The position numbers and the translations under genes are program-made. Below the pieces are notes generated by a model that was not told where the DNA came from, made no database searches, and saw nothing but the letters and a program-made list of their open reading frames with translations. This document shows positions 48,879-56,660 of a stretch of 64,000 nt of DNA, piece after piece. The DNA comes from Faecalibacterium langellae (GTDB taxonomy: Bacteria; Bacillota; Clostridia; Oscillospirales; Ruminococcaceae). The stretch spans positions 62,001 to 126,000 of the forward strand of contig NZ_NMTR01000004.1 of assembly GCF_002549775.1 (NCBI RefSeq), given 5' to 3'. Positions within the stretch are counted from its first letter, which is position 1. Each line of letters opens with the position of its first letter.

Positions 48879-49741
48879 GCGGAGATCTCCTTTTTCTCTT
48901 GCTTTTTCATCCGTGTTGTGGGGCGGCAGACGATGAGCGCCGCCAGGATCAGAACAGCAGTGACGAACAGGCTGAGCGGGTAGACCAGCATCAGGGTCTG
49001 GAAATCTGCATGGCGGGGGAACACCGCCTGCACCCAGAAGATACGGATGCCGCAGACGCCCAGCGTCGTCAGGACGGCCGGGGCCAGCGAAATGCCGAAG
49101 CCCCGCAGATAACCCGACATCAGCTCATACAGCAGGCTGAACAGGTAGCCGGAGAAGATGATGGACAGGCGGGTATAGCCCAGTGCAATGACCTCCGGGT
49201 CGCGGTTGAACAGCGCCAGCAAAGAGTGTCCGAAATAGAGCACAACGCCCATAACGGTCACAGTGACCAGTACATCTTCCAGCAGGCAGAGCGCGAAGGT
49301 CTTGCGGCAGCGGTCGAGCTGCCGGGCACCGTAGTTCTGCCCCACGAAGGTGGTACAGGCCTGACTGAACGAGTTAAAGGTATAATAGGCGATGACCTCA
49401 ATGTTGAATGCTGCACTGGATGCCGCAATCACCACGGTGCCGAGGCTGTTGATGGCCGCCTGCACAATGATGTTGGCAAAGGCAAACACGGCGCTCTGGA
49501 TGCCGGCCGGCAGGCCGATCTGGACGATCTTGCAGAAGCTGGCATGGTCAAACTGCAGGGCGTGGGCGCTCACGCGAATGGTCATATCCGTATGGGTCAG
49601 GCGGTAGAGCAGGAGCAGCGAACTGACCGCATTGGAGATCACCGTGGCGATGGCAACACCGTTGACCGTCATCTTCAGCACGATGACGAAGAACAAATTC
49701 AGCACAACATTCAGCACGCCGGAAAAGGTCAGGGCGATCAG
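48875..49741 (-). pseudogene. MATE efflux transporter lacking its N-terminal part
   Basis: The frame encodes about the last 290 residues of a MATE transporter: RTPLIALTFSGVLNVVLNLFFVIVLKMTVNGVAIATVISN, QIGLPAGIQSAVFAFANIIVQ, FVGQNYGARQLDRCRKTF and a Lys-rich tail. Roughly the first 160 residues, with promoter and start, are missing; the frame ends at the junction near 49745 with a LysR fragment on the other strand. Transport activity is not expected. Confidence 0.8.
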
Positions 49742-49962
49742 CGGCGTCCTATAATGTGATCTACGGGAACCCGCTTCTGCTGGTCCAAAGCGGGCTGGGG
49801 AATCTGCTGGTCACGCGCGACCTGCTGGCCCCGGAACTGGAGCCTGGTGTCCGCTTTCTCCCGCTGGACCCGCCGCTGGAGACCCACTATATGCTCGTCT
49901 GGAAAAAGAATGCGACCCTGACGAAACCGGCCGAACGGTTCCTCTCCATGCTGACGGGGTGA
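49742..49962 (+). pseudogene. C-terminal fragment of a LysR regulator
   Basis: The frame SYNVIYGNPLLLVQSGLGNLLVTRDLLAP...FLPLDPPLETHYMLVWKKNATLTKPAERFLSML matches the last 70 residues of a LysR effector-binding domain. There is no HTH and no start signal. It abuts the decapitated MATE gene, so one deletion probably removed both 5' halves of a divergent pair. Confidence 0.7.
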
Positions 49963-49966
49963 TCAC

Positions 49967-50018
49967 AAAAAATGCTGCCGGGGATCGACCGTAACCGTCC
50001 ATTCCCGGCAGCAGAAGC
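49967..50018 (-). terminator. Terminator of the Na+-decarboxylase beta operon
   Basis: Reading leftward, CTGCTGCCGGGAA...CCCCGGCAGCA is followed by TTTTTT. The loop sequence is shared with the hairpin at 32561. Confidence 0.75.
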
Positions 50019-50029
50019 TGCGAAACGAA

Positions 50030-50158
50030 TTATTTCCGGCGAGTCACCTGGTTGAGCAGCATCACGGCCAGAACAATGACGCCAATGACGAGAATGATGC
50101 CGACCATCCCGATGAGCATCATGGGCAGCGTGGTCATCCACGAAGAAAGATGAAGCAT
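50030..50158 (-). CDS. 42-residue membrane protein downstream of oadB-like gene
   Basis: This is a short frame with an excellent RBS (GGAGGTGCTCTT before the ATG at 50158). It encodes a single-span protein (MLIGMVGIILVIGVIVLAVMLL) with a basic tail (NQVTRRK). It begins 13 bases after the beta-subunit stop and ends at the operon terminator, so it is almost certainly expressed with it. The size and topology suggest a minimal gamma-like accessory subunit, inferred. Confidence 0.6.
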   Translation of the reverse strand: MLHLSSWMTTLPMMLIGMVGIILVIGVIVLAVMLLNQVTRRK

Positions 50159-50171
50159 AAGAGCACCTCCA

Positions 50172-51302
50172 TTAAGCCATCAGGGTCAGGATCAGGCCGC
50201 CTGCAATGACGGACGCGATCTGCCCCGAAACATTGACGCTGATGGAATACATCAGCAGGAAATTCTGGTTGTCTTCTTCCAGTCCCATCTTGTTGACGAC
50301 ACGACCGCTCATGGGGAAGGCAGAGATGCCGGCCGCGCCGATCATCGGGTTTAGCTTTTTGCCTTCGGGCAGGAACAGGTTCAGCAGCTTTGCAAACAGC
50401 ACGCCGCCTGCAGTATCAAAGACGAAGGCCACCAGACCCAACGCAAGGATGAGCAGAGTGTCGGGACGGACGAACTTGTCGGCGGTCATCTGCCCGGCTA
50501 CCGTCAGCCCCAGCACAATGGTGATAAGGTTCGCCAGCACATTCTGTGCCGTTTCGCTCAGGGCGTTCAGTACACCGCACTCCCGCAGCAGGTTGCCAAA
50601 CATCAGGAAACCGACCAGAGCCACACTGGCCGGAGCCACCATGCCGGCGATGATGGTGACGGCAATGGGGAACAGGATCTTGGTCAGTTGGCTGACATTG
50701 CCCTTCTCATAGGGCATCCGGATGCGGCGTTCTTTCTGCGTGGTCAACAGTTTGATGACTGGCGGCTGCACGATGGGAACCAGTGCCATGTAGCTGTACG
50801 CGGCCACCATGATGGCACCGAGGTACTGGGAGTTGAGGGTGTTTGCCACAAAAATGGCGGTGGGGCCGTCTGCCGCACCGATGACGGCAATGGAAGCGGC
50901 ATCTTTCAGGTCAAAGAAGAAGCCGGCCAGAAACAGCGTGAAGAAGATGCCGAACTGCGCCGCCGCACCAAAGAGCATGAGCCACGGCTTTTCCAGCAGC
51001 GGGCCAAAATCGATCATGGCACCAATGCCGATGAAAAGCAGCAGTGGAAACAACTCGTTGGACATGCCCGCTTCAAACAGAGCCGAAATCGGCCCCACCG
51101 TATCGCCCTGCGTGATGGCACCAGACAGGGGCAGGTTGACCAGAATGGCACCAAAACCCATGGGCAGCAGCAGGCTCGGCTCCATCTTTTTGGCGATGGC
51201 AAGGTAGATGAGCAGGGCACCGATGCCCCACATCACCACCATCTGCCAAGTCAGGTTCCCGAAATTGGAAAACAGACTTGCGAATGTGTTCAGAAAGTTC
51301 AT
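50172..51302 (-). CDS. Sodium ion-translocating decarboxylase beta subunit
   Basis: This 376-residue membrane protein with about nine to ten spans matches OadB/GcdB/MmdB: GALLIYLAIAKKMEPSLLLPMGFGAILVNLP, the Na+-site region DLKDAASIAVIGAADGPTAIFVANTLNSQYLGAIMVAAYSYMALVPIVQPP (conserved Asp in GAADGPT), and PMIGAAGISAFPMSGRVVNK. It pumps Na+ outward with carboxybiotin decarboxylation. AAGGAGG precedes the ATG at 51302. The carboxyltransferase and biotin subunits are not in the window, so partners must be encoded elsewhere. Confidence 0.95.
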   Translation of the reverse strand: MNFLNTFASLFSNFGNLTWQMVVMWGIGALLIYLAIAKKMEPSLLLPMGFGAILVNLPLSGAITQGDTVGPISALFEAGMSNELFPLLLFIGIGAMIDFGPLLEKPWLMLFGAAAQFGIFFTLFLAGFFFDLKDAASIAVIGAADGPTAIFVANTLNSQYLGAIMVAAYSYMALVPIVQPPVIKLLTTQKERRIRMPYEKGNVSQLTKILFPIAVTIIAGMVAPASVALVGFLMFGNLLRECGVLNALSETAQNVLANLITIVLGLTVAGQMTADKFVRPDTLLILALGLVAFVFDTAGGVLFAKLLNLFLPEGKKLNPMIGAAGISAFPMSGRVVNKMGLEEDNQNFLLMYSISVNVSGQIASVIAGGLILTLMA

Positions 51303-51333
51303 TTTTCTTACCTCCTTGTGTTCCGGTACGGCG

Positions 51334-51390
51334 GCAAGAAAAAAGAGACTTCTGCCACAGTACCTTGTCTGTGACAAAAGTCTCAAGCGA
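51334..51390 (-). terminator. Hairpin terminator in the leader of the beta-subunit gene
   Basis: Reading leftward, GAGACTTTTGTCACAG and CTGTGGCAGAAGTCTC with an 8-base loop, then TTTTTTC. It lies between the promoter (51487-51515) and the start codon, so it probably attenuates expression. Confidence 0.7.
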
Positions 51391-51485
51391 ACACATGACA
51401 TCGGGCATTTCTGCCGTGATGACGCTGCCATGCAGCAGCCTCCCGGATGGAAAATCGGAAAACTGCCCTTTACTCCCTTTTATCG

Positions 51486-51515
51486 AATGTAGTAAAGCAG
51501 AAAACAGGGGAGTTG
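51486..51515 (-). promoter_or_regulatory. Promoter of the beta-subunit operon
   Basis: Reading leftward, TTGACA then a 17-base spacer then TTTACT. The resulting leader is roughly 180 bases long. Confidence 0.55.
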
Positions 51516-51626
51516 TCAAGAAGAATGCAGAGATCTTTTCTGTATCTTATCTTGCTCAAAACTCCGGTTGCCCTTTTTCAGCAGTTCATTGACTTCTTCG
51601 TTGTGCTTGATGTCTTTATACGTCAT
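51516..51626 (-). pseudogene. N-terminal remnant of an HD-domain protein
   Basis: The ATG at 51626 opens MTYKDIKHNEEVNELLKKGN, a typical N-terminus of clostridial HD phosphohydrolases. After about 20 codons the sequence diverges (RSFEQDKIQKRS) and stops at 51516. The HD core is missing. It ends at the promoter of the beta-subunit operon, suggesting a deletion boundary. Confidence 0.5.
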
Positions 51627-51847
51627 GGTTTGCCGTTGTGTTCTCGGAGCCGTTGGAGGATGCAGAAAAGCGGCTGATTGCTGCTGTTTCGTAACGCTCG
51701 TATTGTGATTTTTGACAAGTATCCACCGTTTGTTTTTTGTGAAGAACCGCCTTTGAATTTTGATTTTCATTTCTTTATAATAAAAATAGAACGGTGTCAT
51801 GCCGGAATATATGGTAGAAGCACCTTTTGAAGATAGGAGAATCGAAC

Positions 51848-52087
51848 ATGAAACGAGTAAAAGCCGCCTGCATTTGCCAGACCCTGCACTTTATGCTGAA
51901 GGATGGCGAAGATCATCTTTATGCAGTCAAGCAGGTCAAGGATGAAGTTGAAAAGTACAAGAGAGATTTGGAGCGCAATCACACCCAGTACAAAATTGTG
52001 GAGCAGACCGAACAGCCGGATGGCTCCATCATCGTGAAGGTCATCAAGCAGTATAATTCTGCTCCTGTGGGTGACTATCTGAACTAA
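51848..52087 (+). CDS. Small conserved-type protein of unknown function
   Basis: This 79-residue soluble protein begins MKRVKAACICQTLHFML. A charged helical centre (VKQVKDEVEKYKRDLERNHTQYKIVEQ) and a beta-like C-terminus (DGSIIVKVIKQYNSAPVGDYL) follow. The pattern resembles small Firmicute proteins annotated only as hypothetical. TAGGAGAATC precedes the ATG. A symmetrical terminator follows at 52094. Confidence 0.65.
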   Translation: MKRVKAACICQTLHFMLKDGEDHLYAVKQVKDEVEKYKRDLERNHTQYKIVEQTEQPDGSIIVKVIKQYNSAPVGDYLN

Positions 52088-52093
52088 TTACTC

Positions 52094-52143
52094 CTCTCAT
52101 AAAAATGACCGCTTCCGTTCAAAAAACGGAAGCGGTCATTTTA
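52094..52143 (+). terminator. Bidirectional terminator
   Basis: AAAATGACCGCTTCCGTT and AACGGAAGCGGTCATTTT form a near-perfect stem serving both convergent genes. Confidence 0.85.
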
Positions 52144-52156
52144 CGTCAATGGGATT

Positions 52157-52681
52157 TTACCATTGCTCAAAATGCACCCGGTCGTCCTCATAGCGGCTTT
52201 CACGAGGAGTGGTGATGTCTGCTTCCGGATAGCCAAGGACGATGATGGAGTGCGGCACGATGGTCTCCGGCAGGCCGAACAACTTTTGCTGGGCTTCTAC
52301 CCGGTCCATCTGGGGCCAGGTGCCCAGCCAGACTGCACCAAGCCCAAGCTCCTGCGCGGCAAGGCAGATGTTCTGGGCCGCGATTGCACCGTCAATGACC
52401 CAATAATCCTTTGCCAAGCGGAATGCACGGTCGAGGTCGCCGCAGACGAGGATGCCAGCGGCGGCGTGTCGCAGCGGTTCGGCAGGGCGGCCATTAGCAT
52501 CAGCCATCTGCGCCAACTTTTCCGGGTCGGTCACGACCACAAACGACCAGTCCTTTGCATTGACGCAGCTCGGCCCGCTCATGGCGGCTTCCAATAGCTG
52601 ATGCAGTGTTTCGCTTTCAATGGGCTTATCGGTAAATTTCCGGCAGCTGCGCCGGGTGAGAATGGCCTCCAGAGTATTCAT
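52157..52681 (-). CDS. Nitroreductase family protein
   Basis: This 174-residue FMN-dependent enzyme has the family opening LEAILTRRSCRKFTDKPIESETLHQLLEAAMSGPSCVNAKDWSFVVV (phosphate-binding RRSxRxF), AAQNICLAAQELGLGAVWLGTWP, and a closing IVLGYPEADITTPRESRYEDDRVHFEQW. These reduce nitro groups, quinones or enones with NAD(P)H. AGGAGGTACATCCCT precedes the ATG at 52681. It is divergent from the MATE gene at 52891. Confidence 0.92.
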   Translation of the reverse strand: MNTLEAILTRRSCRKFTDKPIESETLHQLLEAAMSGPSCVNAKDWSFVVVTDPEKLAQMADANGRPAEPLRHAAAGILVCGDLDRAFRLAKDYWVIDGAIAAQNICLAAQELGLGAVWLGTWPQMDRVEAQQKLFGLPETIVPHSIIVLGYPEADITTPRESRYEDDRVHFEQW

Positions 52682-52753
52682 AGGGATGTACCTCCTGCGT
52701 TGATTTGCCCCCAGTATAGCACAGCGGTTTGAAAATTTCATGTGCGGTTTGGC

Positions 52754-52782
52754 TTGCAATTTTGCGGCGTTCCGGTTATAAT
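52754..52782 (+). promoter_or_regulatory. Promoter of the MATE gene
   Basis: TTGCAA, 17-base spacer, TATAAT. The transcript begins only about 25 bases before the terminator at 52814. Confidence 0.7.
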
Positions 52783-52813
52783 ACGTTCCGAACCAAATAC
52801 AAAAAGCCGGCTG

Positions 52814-52869
52814 ACAAAGCGTGAAATCCTGAGGAATTGCTACTCCTCAACGATTTCGCGCTTTTTTGT
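52814..52869 (+). terminator. Leader terminator before the MATE gene
   Basis: AAAGCGTGAAATC-CTGAGGA and TCCTCAA-CGATTTCGCGCTTT make a long stem followed by a T-run, between the promoter and the start codon. It implies regulated read-through. Confidence 0.75.
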
Positions 52870-52890
52870 TTGCCCGAAAAAGGAGAACGT

Positions 52891-54231
52891 ATGAACTCGA
52901 AAAACAAACTGGCGGAAATGCCCATCCGCCCCCTGCTCTACACCATGGCGGTGCCGCTGATGCTGTCGCTGCTCATCCAGTCGCTGTACAACATCGTGGA
53001 CAGCATTTTTGTGGCGCGCCTGTCGGAAACAGCCCTGACCGCCGCTTCCCTTGTGTATGCCATTCAGTTTTTGATGATCGCCATCGGCGTGGGCACTGCC
53101 GTTGGTCTGAACGCCCTGCTCTCCCGCAAGCTGGGGCAGAAAAAGCCGGAGGAAGCCTGCCGTGCCGCCACCACCGGCCTGTTTCTGATGCTGGGAACCT
53201 CGCAGGTGTTCACGCTAGTAGGCCTGCTGTTCTCAAACCAAATCGCCGCCGCATTGACGAACGACCCGGATTTGCAGGAGCTTTGCCGGGAATATCTTTC
53301 GGTGAACCTCGTGTTCTGCTGGGGCATCTTTTTGCAGACCTACGGCCAGCGGCTTTTGCAGGCCGTGGGTGATACGGTGCTGTCTATGATTTCGCTCATC
53401 ATCGGTGCAGTTATCAATATTATCCTCGACCCCATCATGATTTTCGGCCTACTGGGCTGTCCGGCCATGGGCATCCGGGGCGCTGCTATCGCCACCGTCA
53501 TCGGTCAGCTCATCGGCGCGGCGGCTGCGTTGTGGTTCAACCGGGTCAAGAACCCGGTCATTCACGTCCGTCTGAAGGGCTATCGCTTTTTGTGGCAGGA
53601 TGTGGCCGATATTTACCGGGTCGGTCTGCCCACCATCGTGATGCAGGCCATCGGCAGTGTGATGACCTTTGCAGTCAACAGCATTCTGCTGGGCGTGTCC
53701 TCCACGGCGGTGGCATTTTTCGGCATCTATTGCAAGCTGCAAAACTTCCTGATGATGCCGGTCAACGGTCTGGGACAAACGGCAATTCCGGTGGTGGGCT
53801 TCAACTACGGCAGTGGTCAGTCTGATCGGGTGAAACAGGCGTGGAAAGTGCTTCTGCCCACCGGCGTAGTCTTTGCGCTCTGCGGCACGGCGGTGTTCCT
53901 GCTGTTCCCAGCGCAGCTTCTGGGGCTGTTCTCGGCCAGTAACGAAATGCTGGCCTTTGGTGTGCCTGCCCTGCGCATCATCTCGGTGACCTTCCTGTTT
54001 GCAGTCATCACGATTCTGTGCGGCTACTTCGCGTCCGGCCTTGGCAACGGTGTCGTCAACATGATCGGCGGCGCGCTCCGTCAGCTGGTGGTTCTGGTGC
54101 CGTGTCTATGGCTGCTCATCCGCACGGCGGGCATCGACAAAGCATGGTTTGCGTTCTGGGTGTCTGAGGTGGTGGCTTGCGCATACAGCTTGTGGGCAGT
54201 GCGAAAAGAGCTGCGAAACAAAGTGAAATAA
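52891..54231 (+). CDS. MATE family efflux transporter
   Basis: This 446-residue protein with twelve spans matches the DinF/NorM-like group: KLAEMPIRPLLYTMAVPLMLSLLIQSLYNIVDSIFVARLSETALTAASLVYAIQFLMIA, ALLSRKLGQKKPEEA, and the second-half QTAIPVVGFNYGSGQSDRV. It exports cationic compounds using Na+ or H+. The ATG at 52891 follows AAAGGAGAA. Expression is probably gated by the leader terminator at 52814. A terminator follows at 54236. Confidence 0.95.
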   Translation: MNSKNKLAEMPIRPLLYTMAVPLMLSLLIQSLYNIVDSIFVARLSETALTAASLVYAIQFLMIAIGVGTAVGLNALLSRKLGQKKPEEACRAATTGLFLMLGTSQVFTLVGLLFSNQIAAALTNDPDLQELCREYLSVNLVFCWGIFLQTYGQRLLQAVGDTVLSMISLIIGAVINIILDPIMIFGLLGCPAMGIRGAAIATVIGQLIGAAAALWFNRVKNPVIHVRLKGYRFLWQDVADIYRVGLPTIVMQAIGSVMTFAVNSILLGVSSTAVAFFGIYCKLQNFLMMPVNGLGQTAIPVVGFNYGSGQSDRVKQAWKVLLPTGVVFALCGTAVFLLFPAQLLGLFSASNEMLAFGVPALRIISVTFLFAVITILCGYFASGLGNGVVNMIGGALRQLVVLVPCLWLLIRTAGIDKAWFAFWVSEVVACAYSLWAVRKELRNKVK

Positions 54232-54235
54232 CAAA

Positions 54236-54292
54236 AAGAATCGGGCGGAACGCTGGGAACACCAACATTCCGTCCGATTCTTTTTATTGTCG
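54236..54292 (+). terminator. Terminator between MATE and the secreted protein gene
   Basis: AAAGAATCGGGCGGAA and TTCCGTCCGATTCTTT flank a loop; T-rich on both strands, so bidirectional. Confidence 0.85.
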
Positions 54293-54293
54293 A

Positions 54294-55145
54294 TTAGTTT
54301 GCAGCGGGAATCGCCACATTCACCGGCAGGACGTAAACGCCATCTGCGGTGTAGTAGGTGATCTGGGTGATGGTTTTACCGATCATCGAAGCATAGTAGG
54401 CATCGTCTGCGTCAAAGCCCAGCTCGGTGCCGCGCCAGATGTTCGTCACATGGTGCAGGCCGTACTCCGCACCGTCCGCGGTGGTCATCACAACGCCGTA
54501 GACCTTGTTGGTGCTGACATCCAAATCAAAACCGTTGACCTTCATCTCGTAATCGGTATGACGGCCGTTCGTAACCAGCTCTACGGTTGCGCCGTTCACG
54601 GTCGTTTCTGTGGCCTTGACCTTGCCGAACTCCCAGCTGCCGGTGAACACATTGTACCATGCCGTTGCATAGTAGGCAGGAGCCTCGCTCAGCTTGTAGT
54701 AAGCATAGCTGTCGTTCTCGAACAGCGCGTTCACGCCGGAATAAGTGGTCGTGGTGTCTTTGCCACGCAGTTTTACGGTGATGTCATAGCTGGTGTCATC
54801 GGTGACCTGCTTCGAGCTGTCCAGCGCCCACGGGGTCAGCACCTTGACTGGGAACGAAACGCCGGTAATGTCCGAGCCGTCGCTGTTGACGTGATAGGAG
54901 CCATTTGCCAGATTTCCGGCACGGGTCTTGGACTTGGTGGCGCTGGTCACAGCGTCTACTTCGTTCTCTACGCCAGCCGATTTGTAGAACTGTGCGTAGG
55001 GGATGTTCATGACAACATAGGTGGAGGAAATGCAGTTTTCTTCTTCCGCAGCTTCCACATCCTGTGCGGCAAAGGCCGGAACCGATACGGCACACACCAT
55101 CATGGCAGCAGCCAGAACACCCGCGAATGTCTTTTTCAATCTCAT
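54294..55145 (-). CDS. Secreted Tp47-like domain protein
   Basis: This 283-residue protein has a clear signal peptide (LKKTFAGVLAAAMMVCAVSVPAFAAQ). The mature part has STYVVMNIPYAQFYKSAGVENEVDAVTSATKSKTRAGNLANGSYHVNSDGSDITGVSFPVKV, the pattern of the penicillin-binding Tp47-like domain found in clostridial surface proteins, then beta-rich sequence to the end. The ATG at 55145 is preceded by GAGGTG. The -10 TATAAT (55193-55198) lacks a -35 box and sits among CATAACTAAC-type dyads, suggesting activation. Confidence 0.8.
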   Translation of the reverse strand: MRLKKTFAGVLAAAMMVCAVSVPAFAAQDVEAAEEENCISSTYVVMNIPYAQFYKSAGVENEVDAVTSATKSKTRAGNLANGSYHVNSDGSDITGVSFPVKVLTPWALDSSKQVTDDTSYDITVKLRGKDTTTTYSGVNALFENDSYAYYKLSEAPAYYATAWYNVFTGSWEFGKVKATETTVNGATVELVTNGRHTDYEMKVNGFDLDVSTNKVYGVVMTTADGAEYGLHHVTNIWRGTELGFDADDAYYASMIGKTITQITYYTADGVYVLPVNVAIPAAN

Positions 55146-55286
55146 GGTAACACACCTCATCAAATGAAATTTTTGAGCTAGTCATAACTAACATTATACG
55201 CTAAAAGAAAAGCCGGTGTGGACTTAAGTCAGCTGGTTAGAAATGGCTAACGAACGGCTTTAAGATATCATGATTGGGTAAAATTG

Positions 55287-55637
55287 TCAAGATGATTTAT
55301 CGCAAAAGCAGAAAGCTTTCCAATGGAATGGGCGGGAAGCCGAAAGGAAACGGCCTGTCAAATCTACCGGGACCTGGTTTTGGAGAACATCGAGGAGGAT
55401 GCCCTCATCCCAAATCCCCGGATAGACCGGGAACAGCTGGACGAGATCGTGGACATCCCGTTCACCGTACCAGCAGGCCAGACAGCCAGCCGTCCCGTCG
55501 CCGCCGCTGCTGCCCTTGCCGCAGACCACCAGCAGCCTGCCGGGCTGAGAAAACTGCTTTTGCACAAGAATCTCCCTTGTCGTTTTGCGCATGGTGCACG
55601 ACGCAAACTTTGTGAAAAAACGCCTTTGAAGCCATAG
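55287..55637. pseudogene. Mixed scar: ICE replication-protein and YjeF_N fragments
   Basis: On the plus strand (about 55340-55465), ETACQIYRDLVLENIEEDALIPNPRIDREQLDEIVDI matches the DUF6017 region of replication initiators from Tn916-like integrative elements. On the minus strand (about 55490-55580), LVQKQFSQPGRLLVVCGKGSSGGDG matches the YjeF_N nucleotide loop of NnrE. The two pieces meet near 55470-55495. Neither forms a gene. Confidence 0.6.
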
Positions 55638-55726
55638 GACGCTTTATGGTACAATAAAGATGAATGAAAATGCGCAGGAAAGTCCGTTTTGTGCGGGCTG
55701 TTCCACTTGGATGAAAGAGGAGCAAT

Positions 55727-56233
55727 ATGGCAAAGTATCAGGCAGGAATGCTCGTGGTCTATGGAAATCTTGGAGTGCATGAGATCGAAACGGTTGGTCC
55801 GCAAAGCTTTTGCGGCGAACCGGCAAAGGACTACTACACCCTTCGCCCTTATTTTTCGGATTCCCACGATCGCAGCTATATCCCCACCGAGAAAGAGGAC
55901 GTTCTCCGGCCGGTCAGCCCGGCGGAACAAATCACGGTTGATTTGGAGAAGATAAAAACAGAAGAACTTCCGGCTCCCGTCTCCAACAACCAGACGGTCT
56001 TGGCGGAACATTATCAGGCCGTGATCCACACGAATGACTTCTACGAATATCTGAAACTTTACAAAGAACTGTCCCGGAAGCAGATCGCCCAGCGGGGCAG
56101 AGGACGCAAGGTCAATGCCATGGACAGCCATTTTTACCAGATGACAGAGCACGTTCTGCAGGAAGAACTTGCTGCTGCGCTGCACGAAACACAGGAGGAC
56201 GCAGGCAAACGGCTGGCTGAGGCAGTGAAGTAA
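55727..56233 (+). CDS. CarD family transcriptional regulator
   Basis: This 168-residue protein has an N-terminal CarD/CdnL-type RNA-polymerase-interacting domain (AKYQAGMLVVYGNLGVHEIETVGPQ...KDYYTLRPYF...RSYIPTEKED) and a helical C-terminal half (about 95-168) that in relatives contacts DNA. CarD proteins stabilise open promoter complexes. AAAGAGGAGCAAT precedes the ATG. A weak hairpin terminator follows at 56240-56276. Confidence 0.8.
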   Translation: MAKYQAGMLVVYGNLGVHEIETVGPQSFCGEPAKDYYTLRPYFSDSHDRSYIPTEKEDVLRPVSPAEQITVDLEKIKTEELPAPVSNNQTVLAEHYQAVIHTNDFYEYLKLYKELSRKQIAQRGRGRKVNAMDSHFYQMTEHVLQEELAAALHETQEDAGKRLAEAVK

Positions 56234-56239
56234 AAAGGA

Positions 56240-56276
56240 CCGCTTCCATGCAAAAAACGGAGGCGGTGCTTTTGTT
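56240..56276 (+). terminator. Terminator after carD-like gene
   Basis: GACCGCTTCC and GGAGGCGGTGC with an A-rich loop and TTTTGTTTT tail. Confidence 0.6.
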
Positions 56277-56342
56277 TTGGGCAGCGTAAACGAGCGACAA
56301 ACGCCAGCCAAGCTGGCGGCTTTGACTTTCATGGGCCCGGAG

Positions 56343-56660
56343 GGCACGTCTTGCATCGACCTGTGAAATCCGATATACTAAAATAAATACACCCACTGTA
56401 CGGCGCGCATCTGCTCCTGCCCGAAGGAAGCCGTTGAATACGGCAAAAGAGCGCGGGAGAGCCGTGTTATCAAAAGAAAAGGATGCCGTGCGGCTCGCCA
56501 TAAAAGCAGCCGGAATGCGGTGGGGTGTAAAGGAGCGACAGGATCCGTTCCGGAGATTAAAGAATGGAAATGAATGGTTGGAAGTCAATCGGGATTTGTG
56601 GACGAAATCTGCATTGGGACATTGGCGGAGCGTTTTACGCGGAATGGAGGAAACAAAAAT
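56343..56660 (+). other. Intergenic scar with promoter and EFR1 3' fragment
   Basis: The promoter TTGCAT-17-TATACT (about 56351-56379) is the twin of the one at 18867. It is followed at about 56405-56460 by ICSCPKEAVEYGKRARESR, the last 4Fe-4S segment of an EFR1 protein, which continues into unrecognised codons to about 56574. No start or RBS supports a gene. The promoter may now serve msrA copy 2. Confidence 0.5.
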
